A stretch of 64,000 nucleotides of DNA from Stichopus chloronotus (taxonomy: Eukaryota; Echinodermata; Holothuroidea; Aspidochirotida; Stichopodidae), in contig CM037830.1 of the NCBI GenBank assembly GCA_021234535.1, forward strand, positions 21,259,116 to 21,323,115. Reading direction: 5' to 3'. A model generated the notes under the pieces. It did no database searches. It was not told where the DNA came from and was given only the letters and a program-made list of their open reading frames with translations. Position 1 is the first letter of the stretch; every line of letters begins with the position of its first letter. Made by a program: the position numbers and the translations under genes. Shown piece after piece: positions 36,844 to 48,900 of this stretch.

Positions 36844-37403
36844 TACGGAAGCCTATTGCTGTGACCTAAGATTTTTTTTTTCAACTTTTCGTACGTTCCA
36901 AAAAACTTTTCGAACGTTCGACAAAATTTTCGTATGTACGAAAATATTTTCGAACGGTCGAAAAACTTTTCGAACGTTCCAAGAAACTTTTCGAACGTAC
37001 GAAAAGTAAGAAACCGCAACGTAATCTTTCATTATTTGATAATACCTTGCAGTAATAGGCTATTAGTACACCAAGGAGAATACAGACTTACACTGATCTT
37101 GTATATTTACCTTGCTTGCGAACTAGACAGAGTATCAGTCCCCGGGTTCACTTATGCAGGTGATGAACGCCAGGACTTGCGACTCCGTAGAATATGGGCA
37201 CTAGGATCATGGAGAGAGCCGTAGCAGACATACAGGGAGTGATAGCTCCAATTGTCCAAACCTTTTCGAACGTACGAAAAGATTTTCGAACGTTCGAAAA
37301 GATTTTCGTAGGTACGAAAAGTTTTTTCGAACGTTCGAAAAGTTTTTCGTACGTACGAAAAGTTGGAAAAAAAAATCTTAGGTGACAGTAATACGCTTCC
37401 GTA
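36844..37403. mobile_element. non-autonomous transposon with palindromic unit arrays
   Basis: 560 bp with terminal inverted repeats of about 50 bp that begin TACGGAAGC and contain CACCTAAGATTTTTTTTT or GACCTAAGATTTTTTTTT. Inside each end is an array of roughly 20-bp palindromic units of the type TTTTCGAACGTTCGAAAA: six on the left (36893-37012) and five on the right (37260-37362). The right flank AGATACAC (37404-37411) is also at the empty site in duplication copy 1 (26532-26539). The left flank is AGACAC, the same with two bases lost. An 8-bp target duplication is typical of hAT elements. Reading frames rich in FRTFEK or FSNVRK are translations of the array. Confidence 0.85.
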
Positions 37404-39119
37404 AGATACACTATATGTGATGTTATAAGAAAAATTCCTCGTTGGTTCAGTATAAGGCACGATAACAATGACCCTTCATATTGACTGCAAGATACAACTT
37501 CACCGGGATAGAGGCAATAGGGTTGTGGATTTTGAATGTTTTGGTTGCATTTAAAGTTGATATACTCAACATAATATCTTCAATTATCCATCTCATCCAT
37601 GCACAAAACAGAACACTGAGGATTTTCACTACCTTGCTTACAATTATATTAGTTACCTTCAAGCTTCGTTTTTTATTGTGAAAATCCACTATGGATACCA
37701 GGTAACAGTCTCGTTTTGACATTTATTCTGACCCATCAGCTAAATCTTACACATTTTTTTCTTGCCTTACATCAGGGTCTTTCACGATGTTTCAAAGGAT
37801 TGTGTTTAAGGCACACAAATAACTTGCATAAATTTTAGCAATACAAAACAAATAAAACATTGTCACATGGACACATGAATTAGGATAGACGACTATGCTA
37901 ACACAAATTGGTGTGACTGCATTTCCCCTTATAGGTTTAATTTGTGGAACTTTTCTGTGCTAATTTGCGTTTTGTGTCGCCTGACACGTACGTTAAACAT
38001 CTGTGGAGTTGATTCAGTAAAGATGGTGGGGGTGATCAAAACCTTCCCCTTCCTTTTGTGACTTGCTCCACAGTAGTCTCGTGGAGAATCTCGAAGGCCG
38101 GGGCCCCACAATAGTTTGTACGAAGCCTCCACCACAACCCCCCCCCCCCTCAAAAAAGGAAAGGAAATCCGGATCTGAGTTCACCCCCACATCAAATTAA
38201 CAAAAACTTTCACACCCTCGCTACCTTCCCCCTACCCTCCCCCGAGTAGTAGAAGTATCGAGGTTTCATTGGGAGGGGTTACATAAGTTTGAAGTCAAGA
38301 TTTGTATTGCCAAATTCACACAGTAACCTGTCTTTTGTATCGGTCTTGACTATTTTTTATTTGACTATTTTGACCCCGTCGATTCTGTCAGTGACTACTA
38401 TGGATTACAGGGACGGATCTAGGATTTCTTTAAAAGGAGGAGTGGGTTGAACAAGGGCTAAGTTTAATAATAAACGCACCGCCACGATCCGCTGGCGTTT
38501 AGCGTACAAGAAAAAATTGGCGTTACAAGTCCCCAGATGGCCGGAAACGAGAAAAAAAAGGAGATATCAAGCCTGCAGATTCTCAATTAATGAAAAAAAA
38601 AAAATCAGTCTATGGAAAATGGTAATTACATATTACATTGCTTTGGATTATCCTAAGGAATTATGCATCATCTGTGATTTATTCTTTAGTCCCCTTTTTT
38701 TATTGAGCCTTATCAAGTCCCTACATTTCCCTTCTGTTTTAGGGGCGGGGACGAGACCTCGTTACTTCCATAGTAGCTATTGTTGCGAGAAGACTATCTA
38801 AACGGAGCGCCACGATCAGTTGGCGCGGATCACACGAGAAAAAAAGTGGCTTAACGAGCCCCCTAGATGGTTCTATAGGGCACTCTCGTATCAAGCGTAT
38901 TAAGCTGCATGTAACCAGTCTTGAAAAAGAGATATCGTGCCCTTCTTTGAATTTATTAATTAATAAAGAAAAAAAAACATATTCCTGTGTGTACAATGCT
39001 GACAATTCGATATGGTGTGCTTCATGAACGTTATGAGACCAAACGATATGAGATTTCGAACATAGGAAATCTTGGTCATCAGTGAATTTGGTGATTGTTA
39101 AACATTACATAGAAAGGCA

Positions 39120-39500
39120 AATGTGTAAAGGGTATGTTAAGACCACGTACTAACACCACCTAACGTTGTATTATGCGTTACAGTAATTATGATCTTTGCC
39201 CTTGAACTGTGACGTCATCAGTCGGGCGGACGTTACATCTCACACCCAGGCACCCACCCACCAAGTTTGAAGTTCATCCGACTTATCGTCCAATAGGAGA
39301 TGGTGACACACTTTTCAAAGCATGTTTGCCATTTTGACCTTTAACCACGTGACCTTTTACCTCATGACGTCATCAATATTTTCAAAAAAAATCTCGCATT
39401 CTCTACTGTCAATATATGGTAGTTTTAACAACACTTAGGCTATTCATACATAAAAAAAAAAGCTTAAAGAGTGTCTTTTTGTCTTCATGACCTGTGACAT
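39120..39500 (+). repeat. dispersed repeat family R, copy with CRE-like sites
   Basis: Shares CACCAAGTTTGAAGTTCATC, GACGTCATCAATATTTTCAAA and ATATGGTAGTTTTA with the sequence flanking the Harbinger insertion (45.1-46.6 kb) and with 63.7-64.0 kb. TGACGTCA occurs at 39210-39217 and 39365-39372. A shorter, diverged piece recurs at 41700-41860. Confidence 0.6.
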
Positions 39501-39821
39501 TTGCCTCTGAATGAATGAGTCAATGTGATAATTAATAAGGGTATGATACCTAAAGGTAAGAGAAACTATATCCGACAAAAGTAGCACAAAGTAAGAAAAC
39601 CAAAATGGCCTATTATTTCCATGCTGTCCGGGCAATGTAAAGGAAACTCTCAATTGGGTCCAGAGATACAAGATAGCTTCCGTTGTGTTCTTATCTACGG
39701 GAAACAATTTTTTATCAAGTTACCTGAGAAATTCGAATAAAACTGAATGTATCTAGATATTTCTTCCGAGTGTTAGAGTTTGATTCTTCATATTGTAGAG
39801 GTTCAACATTTCGAGTAACTA

Positions 39822-39932
39822 ATGTTTACCATGTCAAAAATCATGGTATCCTCTTTGGCGCTTTTCCTAATTATGGCAACAGTTTTGGAAGGCAGTTCAT
39901 CTGAAAAGCTGGAAAACTTTGCTAAAAGAAAG
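39822..39932 (+). CDS. collagen exon 1: signal peptide
   Basis: 111 bp ending AAAAGAAAG|GTAAGT, phase 0. In-frame ATGs lie at codons 1, 4 and 8. The second (ACCATGT, A at -3) has the best context. A hydrophobic stretch SSLALFLIMATVL is followed by a Ser/Glu-rich, then Lys/Arg-rich segment. No clear TATA box was seen upstream. Confidence 0.8.
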
Positions 39933-42900
39933 GTAAGTGAAATTATTTTCGTCTACAGTTTCATAACAATCACCTCAAGCCACAGACCGGTTCATATTTG
40001 GGACAGCTGAACTAGGGCAGCTTCTTAACCCATGTGTTGCCTGTAATGTCTAAAATATTAGCGATTCGTTTACAGTCGGTGCATTATGTCGTTATATCTT
40101 TCACTTTTTAGTGTAAACACGTTTACCGAATAAGCTATGAATACTTGTTGGTGAATTCCTTGTACAAAAAACTCTATACACATGCAGCGCACCAAAGGAT
40201 AGGCTATTTGTAGTCCAGATAAGACCTGAAAAAAAAAAATTCCAACGGAAATTGTTTAAATTGCATTGGCTTCTGGAAACTCCTCTTTAAAACATATCTA
40301 AAAATAATGAAGTACTTGATAGGGAAAGTTTAACGGACACTAATTATAATTACGCACTTTTGACAATTTTCCCCCATTAGGATTTAAGTTGCGGATTTAG
40401 ATATGTTGTAAAGCTGGATACCCAGAAACCCATCAATATGATTTAATTTCATACGTAATTTTCTCTGGACTCAACTGATATTTAGTCTAGATTAATTGGA
40501 CTATTACGTTTTGGAAGAAACGACAGTTTTCACTATTGTGCTGCAATCCGTATTAGATGCATTTCAACTAACAGTTCAGATTAAGATTAAGAAATTTCGA
40601 AAAAGGATCTCCAAAGAGAAGCAGAGGAGAGGCTTTATGCATATTTTTGAGGATGTTTCCCAAACGTATAAAGAGAAATGAATTTTCAATACAGCAAGTA
40701 TAAGTTACATAAATATGACGGAAGATTTAGAAGAAATTAAAGTAATAACTACCTTACAGGACTTGAATTTAATTAAAAGTTTACTATTCACCAATTTCAC
40801 AAGGAATTACAAAGGAACCATTTTTACTAACAGAAGCAAGTATGCAATCCACGGAGTTGCAAATCTCATTCCTATCCCTTTTGCATACCCATTCTCCACA
40901 AGTACGCTGAGGTGTATATTTCATCGGTGATTCAAATTGCTCGTTGTGCCAAGTACTGAATATTCAAGTTACTTAATGTCATAGTACTGCATGCAATACA
41001 CCGCGTAACGCGTAAGCGTCGAATTGCACAAATATCTGCATGCGCGCACACATGTGCCTAGATATCGAGCGTGCATCAAAAGTATTCCCAGAAAGCGCGT
41101 GCGCGTCAGAGTATTCATCATATCATATTCGAACGCCCCGCCACTGTGGATAACTTGAGTGCTTGAAAAGCGCGTTATGCGTAGCTCAGTGTTTACTTTA
41201 CAGTGCGTAAACATCTCGAGTTCTTGAACAATTGTAGCATGCATGGAACTTGAACTTTGCGCATCTAACGTAAAACCTAGGAATTTCTAGCTGTTGGAAA
41301 TTCAAAATCTCTACAAATCTAATTATCTTGTTTTCACAAGTCTAAAACTCAATTTGATCAGTAATTAGACCCAATATGCTATGGATTGCACCCCGAAATT
41401 TGTTATTTTAACTAACATTTACTTGAGTTAACGATACGATGTAAACCTGCCAAACTTCGTAATCATTACATGAAAAGCGTCCTTTTAAGCAAATCCTATG
41501 CATAAAACTACAGCAATTACCCGTGAACAACCTAGCAACAAAAACGGTTATGAACAGTTCTACTGAGTGGTAAAAATAATGATTTGGACATTATTCAGCA
41601 ACTGCCAAGAGAATGCTTTAGGTCTAGCCTAACTCTATTATGCAAATGCACAGTTTACTAATCAGACAAGGACGATTAAATAATCAGTGTCTCAGCTTTC
41701 TTTTAAAGTCTTTACAAGGATGATAGCCAAACGTTGACATTAACACCATCAACATTTTCCAAAAAAAATTGCATTCTGTATTATCTCTACTTTCTACACA
41801 ACTCTCAGGCCCTTCACACGTAAAATAATGCTAAAAGAGTGTTTATACCTAAGATAATCCATTTGGTAGATACCAAGCTCAAAATGGAGAATTGTCCCGA
41901 TTAGAAACTCGTTTAGTGTACCCTGCTGTAGACCAACATCAGTCGCTTGTTGTCAGTGATGTCATTATAAAAATGATCTCTGCTTAAAGGCTGCTTCATG
42001 TCATACTGATTTACCTATTTGTAATCTTCTATGACATAACAAAATTGGTTTGCAGTGTAAATAATAGAGATAATTTGTGACTTACATATTACATTTACCA
42101 AAAACGATTGTGTAAGATATTCCATGATCTCTCCCCGTTAAGCTAGTGCACAGTCGTTTATTGAGTGAGCCTCGGACGTGACAAGTAAAGGTACGTGCGT
42201 ATGTATGTTCTCAGCAATTGCAGTAATACCGTAAACATTACAGTAACGTTATATCAATATCATACACAGTCAGTAGGCTATTACCCTGATTACTAATAAT
42301 ACTATCTACTTAGATCTACATGAGGCTGATTTAATCCACTGAATTTAATGCTGAAAATAGCAATGTGGTTCATTTGCAGTAATCATGGCTAGACTAGGCT
42401 AGGCCTAAGTCTTGAAAGTTCTCTCGGGGACGTTATGCTTAGTCAAATCCTCGGTCAGTCTCGTGCTAATGTCTAGGCCCCTGTGTTTATTTCGGCCTAC
42501 ATTTTTGGTTATTGCTTACGTCAGCTAGCCCAGGCAAAACTTAGACTGATACTAGCCTATGTACCGGAGTAGCCTAAATATTCTATTGCTCCTAGCTATC
42601 CTAGAACAACTCTATATACGAACTCCGCCCAAGCCTAGGCAGACTTAGGCGGAGGTAGGCTTAGGCCTACGTACCTCACTTAGGGATTTAGGGGGTGGGT
42701 GCATGTAATGCTGTCTGTTACTAACTTTGGCCTAAGTTAGGTTAGCATCTGACTTCTGGGGACTTGAGCCCGATTTAGGGTATTCTAGCAATTTGTTGAG
42801 CTGTGTTAAAGTAACCTCTAACGTTAGGCCCATGCACCTCCCAGAAAAGACCGATCTTGCAAAAGAACAAATGAAAAGGATTACTTGCAACGTTATACTC

Positions 42901-45900
42901 GTTATGGTACTTCACAAGAAAGTAACTTCACCTTGGAGCACATAGGTTCGACAAGCTTTATTGTAATCTTGCTAGCCGGTGCATCAAATTATGAGTAGCA
43001 TATGCTAAGCCTAAGTAGATGACGCTGAATGTCTTACTGTGAACGTAATCAAACGAGGATATAGCTTAGACGGAGGATGTTGCCTAGGCTATCGTTAGGC
43101 CTGACTTGCTTAGTCAGAAGTTTATTCTAAGAAATTTTCAGGTGTAATATGCCTTATGAAGTCTAAACTCAGTTTGAAATAGATGTAGAGGAAATACTAT
43201 GTTAATAAAGTCCAATCCCCTGTGACAACATGGGAATGTGGCTAAGTTAAGAAGTGAGGGTTAGACATTCATTTTGATGGAGGTACACATTAAGCTTACT
43301 AAAATTAAGAAAGTAACATACCAGTTTCTAATTCCAATCAGTCAATAGCTCCATGGTGATTTGGTCAATAGGATGACTCACAGACATGATCATAAACTCA
43401 GTAGCAGAATTAGTTCCTTGCACACTTTTCATTTGCACTTCAATCTTCAGTTGATACTACATGCAAATTTCCAACTTCTTGGCATACATGCACAATGTAG
43501 TAAGTTATGTCATCACAACTTGCACTAGCACCCAGGCCCTTACTACTTCCATCACATATTTCATGTTTTTCTTTCAGAGTTTTTCACAGGCTGCATTGCA
43601 CCCTCTTTAAAAAAAACTTAGGAGCAACTCCTGTACTTACAGAAAAACTATATTATAACCATTTATCATCACATTCCAAGGGAAAAGCTGTTCCACTGAA
43701 GATACAGACAGACTCTAAAATTAAGCAAATTTAAATTAGGCAATAGTTTATTTCTAGCATGTCTTCTCAGATTGGTACATAGAGCTCTGTATTCAGTCTA
43801 CTTAGGCTACTTTTCTAGCTAACAGTATCTCGACTTTAAATAAATCTGTATAAAATAATTTGTAAATTGTTACACAAATGTTAATCACTAAATGAAATAA
43901 CATATAATTGAGCTAATAAAGACATTTATTAAATGCAGTCACCACTTGATCATTCCTGGTTTGAACAAGAGATGACTTATTTGTGTTCAACATTGTCAAT
44001 ATCATGATACCTGTAATACTTTCTCTGAAAAGTTCTGAAGCAAGCAGCAGATCAAATTTCACTACACCTCAAATGTCCTCAATGTAAACATTTCCACAAT
44101 AGTTCGAATCTCAGTTAGTAGCGTATAATATAATACCTACACCTGGTAATTCAGGCTCTGGAAAATATAATCATGTCTCAGTATTTTTCAGATAGGTCCT
44201 TCCAAAGAACATTTATCATAACTTCCCCACCCCCCCCCCCTTTATTTCAAATCATAGTATCCTTTCAGCTGAGTCTTGTCAATCTGAGTCTGCTTAAAAA
44301 GGAAGCCTCTATTTCTGATTGTCTTTCTGAACATCTTCTTCTGGAACTAGTTCTGTCACACTGTCTCACAAGACGAGCAGTGACCAGTTCCAACTACTGC
44401 TGGCATTCGGAAAAGTAAATTGGACAAATAATCATAAAATCAAAAAGACCAGGGCTACAAATGTTTCTAATCTAACATAGGCTAGCACACCACACAAGTC
44501 AGGTTTTTATTTAGTAGATTTTTGGCCTGCAGGTAGTACTTCATTAGTATGTGACTAGCCCTGTGCTTCATACCTGGCAGTTAGCAGGAAGAACGCTGGA
44601 CCAATGTTCTTACTCTTCTTGACTCTAATAGTTAAGCCTGATTAAGGGGTGGAGGACCAGGCTAACGTTAGAGTGGACACTGAAGAGCATCAAAAACTTA
44701 ACAAGTGATCTAAAAATGGCTGGGAAATTATTGTTTTGAAACAAGGGATCTAAATCCCTACAGATCAATGTGGTTGTAGCAGCTAGAAGCATTGTTTAGT
44801 GCCAGCAAGTATATCAAACGGTGTAGTGCACGAAGTTTGGTGTTAGTAATGTACAGATCTGCGGTATCCATGCTACTCCCAATAAAACCATTTTTAACAT
44901 AGCCTAAGCTAATCTATGCACTATATACTGATACACACTGCTCTGTGCGTTGCAGATAAGCTCACTTACATCACACTGTTTACATGCGTAACCTAATGCT
45001 GTAATGTTACTTTGCGCAAAGCAAGTATGCGCTTAAATGCTATTACATGGAAACTTTCCTGTTTTGTACAACTTTTTAAGATGGTTCCACTTGGAGGGCA
45101 CATATCCACCAAGTTTAAAGTTTACAGACTTACCGTCTAGGTGATCTTTAATCACAAGACCTTTGACCTGTCAATATCATCAATATTATTAAAACAATTC
45201 TCGTATTGTCTACTTTCCATGTATGGTAGTTTTATAACTCTAGGATATGCACACATTGAGACCGCTTTCACACTTGAGAGATGATCTCGAGGGGGCGATC
45301 AGATCCGGATCAGATACTGCCCTCGAGATCACAGGTTTTGCTTTCACACTTGATCCCCCGCGGTGAATCAAGCCCCAATCAAACGATCTACGTACAGGAA
45401 GTGACGCAGTGAACCCGCCTTACCCTCGTAGCTGTCTGAAAGTGTAAACAATGTCCTGCACTAGGTTGGCCTACATCATGCAAATAGCAACTCCCTGATG
45501 CAATAGTGTTAAGAAGGCAGCAACGTTCTGTTTGGGTAAGACCACGTACCTCAGCAGTGTGGGATGAGATGTGGTTCACATTGACAACTGATCAATGGAA
45601 AGAACATTTTCGGATGAGTAAGGACACCTTTCAGTTTATTTGTGAAGGCTTAAGACCAAATTTTGAAAAAAGAAATACCAGATTTCGGCAATCGGTCACC
45701 GCAGAAAAGAAGTTAGCTGTTGCGCTTTGGAGATTGGCTAGAAATGTAGAATTCAGAACAATTAGCACTGACTTTTTGGCATCGGGATGTCCAAGGCATG
45801 TAGTTTCACTCATGACGTTGTTCAAGCTATACAAGAAACATTTGAAGAAGAGTTCTTAAAATGGTCTGAAGGTGAACAACTGAATGATATATTAAGAGGA

Positions 45901-48900
45901 TTTGAGCTGAGATGGGGCCTACTGTGGGTCTATGTAATACGTTAAAAAAGTTTTAGTCCGGTTATACAAAGTCCACTTTCGTTTCCCGCGCAATACAAGA
46001 CGAAGACTGGAAATATCGAAACCTTTAACGTAGATAAAAAAGAAGCAAAAGGATAGCTGTTTTCGAAAACACAGTCGGGAAAACTCGAGTGAAAAGTATT
46101 TTTTGGAGTTGGAGAAAAAACAGTCGCTCAACGTCGAAGCCGATCACTAAAATCAAACGATGTATAGCAATAGTATATATGCTCTGTGTGCACTGCATGC
46201 TGCAGGCGTGTACCGCAGCTGCTCACGTTTGTGTATGTTGAAACGAGAAGTTACGTCATAGGTCATGTTGATCTCGTGTCACCTTGATTCTCCGAGCTTT
46301 CACACACGGTTTTTCGATCCCCCGCTCGAGATCTGATCTGCCACGACGGGAGGATCACCATCTCCGGATGTGATCCTGAGTGCGAGAGCTTTCACACTAC
46401 AAAGTTGATCTCGAGGGGTGGATCAGATCCGGATCTGAACCCCTGCTTGAGATCAAGTGTGAAAGCAGTCTGAGGTAATGCTGAAAATGTGTTTTTCCTT
46501 CATGTGACCTTTGACCTATGATGTCATCGCTCAAACGGACTCCACACTTCATACCCGGGCACTTACCAAGTTTGAGGATATCTAGGCACATGCGTACGCG
46601 TATGCAGGTATTTGTGCCGTTGGACGGCAGCCAATCCTCACATGATATCATATACATGATAAGGCACAACGAGCAATCTGAATCACTGATGAAAAATGAA
46701 GCTCAGCGTACTTCGGGAGAATGGGTATGCAAAACGGTAGGGATGAATTTTGCACAGTTTTTTGCACAGTGTTTTGTACAGTTAGTAGTTTGATAGGAAG
46801 ATAACGAGCTTTGCAGTGTTCCCGGCAGATGTGGCAGGAGAGGAGGGTAGGGGGGATGACGATACGAAAAGCAATGATTAACTTTTCTTCCTTTTTTATC
46901 AGAGCGGAACTTTTGTGGAGAGGTGAGACTCATTTTAGGGGGTAATTTTAGGGGTCGCAATTTCAGGTGGGTAATTTTCACTCGCATGGACAAAGCTTCT
47001 TCCTTACAATTGTATTGTTGGAAGAAACAGTGCCATAAAATAATACACAACTTGCCATATAAATGGTTAATTTTATTTCCTTGTGACCATATGACCATAT
47101 ATGATTATAAAATAATTACGGTCACATTACCAGATCATTGGCTTTTAAAATTTCCTTTATGTTTTTTAGATGAGGGAAAGGAGGGACAGCGACAACATGA
47201 ACCGACCTGATATATCTTCAGTTCCAGGTTTGTCTCAGCCTTGTTACTTTGGCTTTCGATCAAATGTGATGCCGTCACTGGTGTATGCAATTGCATGTAT
47301 GCTACAGGGACTTGTCATGTAGTCACGTATATACTGTACAAATAACGTTACGTTGGTCTTGAGAAATTGGTAAATCTTAAATGAATATTATTTCATGTAT
47401 GGTTTAGTGGCTGCTTTGGAAAAAATAGATATAAATTGATTGAAATCAGAAAAAAACATATTAAGTGTGACTAAAAACCCCAAATTGTATTGATCTTCTC
47501 CAATTTGTACATTTCTCATGCTGGCTATATGGCTGTCAATTAATGTAAGTGGATTGCTTGCTGCAAGCAAGTTGTGGCATCATTAGCTTTCCTTTGTTAA
47601 GTTTTGAACGGAAACGGCTCCGTTTCTTGAGCTACAAACTCTCCTGCTATTTTTGCAACGTACATTCAATCCGACACCAAAATAACCTTATAGACAAAGC
47701 CTAACCACACAGTTTAATAAATAATTTTGAACGTGTAGTTCAAAAAGGAAATAAAGGATCGGCTAATTTTAACCCTCCAATTTGACACTTATACAATTAG
47801 GTGAGCATCCTTCCTCATGAAGGGTTATATATGATGAAAAATGAGAAATCATTGAGGAAAAGCTTGAATCGTCGTACTAAATTTTCTCTCATTTTGCCGG
47901 AAGTAAATTTGGCCATCATATTACAGATACGCCAATTGAGCTGTCTGGGTTTTCTGTGACGATACTCTTGGTGCCACAGAAGAGGAAGTTATACTTGGAA
48001 ATAGGGTTTCCACGATCAAGAGAGAACGTAATGTGAGAAGTGTATGAATATCAGCTACAGAAATTAAAAGAAAAAAAATAACATATAAGTTGAACAACAC
48101 AATGAAACGTAGTAGGCCTATCCAATTCAGGTTACTATTCAACTTCTGGAATATCTCATCATTTTTTCTTTTCAGGCAAATTATAAACATTCTTTCTAAT
48201 TTTGTAAATGCTAAGAGCAGTGGACAGCAAGGGCCCTAAAATATACAAAATATCACAAATCCATTTTTGAGATTTTTTTTCTCGAGTTTGGTTTCACGTT
48301 ATGTAACATTCATAATGCGTATACGCCATTAATTCCTCACGTAAGCAACTTCTCTCCATGGACCGTTCTGTCAAAAGTATATGATATCGTACATGAAAGC
48401 CAAAGTTAACGATGTTTGACATAATTTAGATAATTTGCATTCACAGACGTCGGTAGTCTCCTGCAATCACAAAGCAATGTGCAGTCGGCCTATTTTTTGG
48501 GACAATGTTTGATGTGTCCCCCAGGTCCACAGGGGCCCTCTGGCCAACAAGGTCCTCGCGGTATACCAGGGAGAGATGGAAGGGACGCAGTTTTGTTTGG
48601 GTCATTACCAGGTGAGTTCAGTGTACGATAATTTGTTAGGTTTTTCAGGAATGACTGCAAATGAAGACCCTAATTTCGAATATACGGTCACAGCTGTTTG
48701 TGAGCCTAAAAAACAGGAAGAGTAGAAGAAACCTTTCAGTGAATTTTCGTTCCAACAGCATAATGGGGAGTGGGATTGCTCAATTAAATAACGTGTAACG
48801 AGTTTCATTAACTCAAACCAAAAAAATGTCAGGCTATAATCATGAGCACTGAAATAATCTAATCCTTTTTTTCATTTCAGTTACATAACAATGGCAGTTT

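Larger units (their letters stand above)
31020..38976. repeat. segmental duplication, copy 2
   Basis: Direct duplicate of 21487-28856. Copy-2-specific sequence includes about 1.5 kb at 31590-33120 (with a PLE 3' remnant and a 39-bp palindrome) and the 560-bp palindromic-array MITE at 36844-37403. It contains the intact copy of the SMB-like peptide gene. Confidence 0.85.

Noticed and set aside
36893..37362. CRISPR-like array of ~20-bp repeats
   Set aside because: Units are contiguous palindromes without unique spacers, inside transposon inverted repeats, in an animal genome.
36782..37468. Several frames rich in FRTFEK or FSNVRK on both strands
   Set aside because: Produced by the palindromic DNA units of the transposon; the same word appears in both strands because the units are self-complementary.
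40496..40681. Lys/Arg-rich 61-codon frame considered as an additional collagen exon with coiled-coil
   Set aside because: No donor at a suitable position; the five-exon model is already in frame without it.
47921..48190. 89-codon minus-strand frame with a counterpart in the inverted arm
   Set aside because: Intronic sequence duplicated by the inverted duplication; no family likeness.
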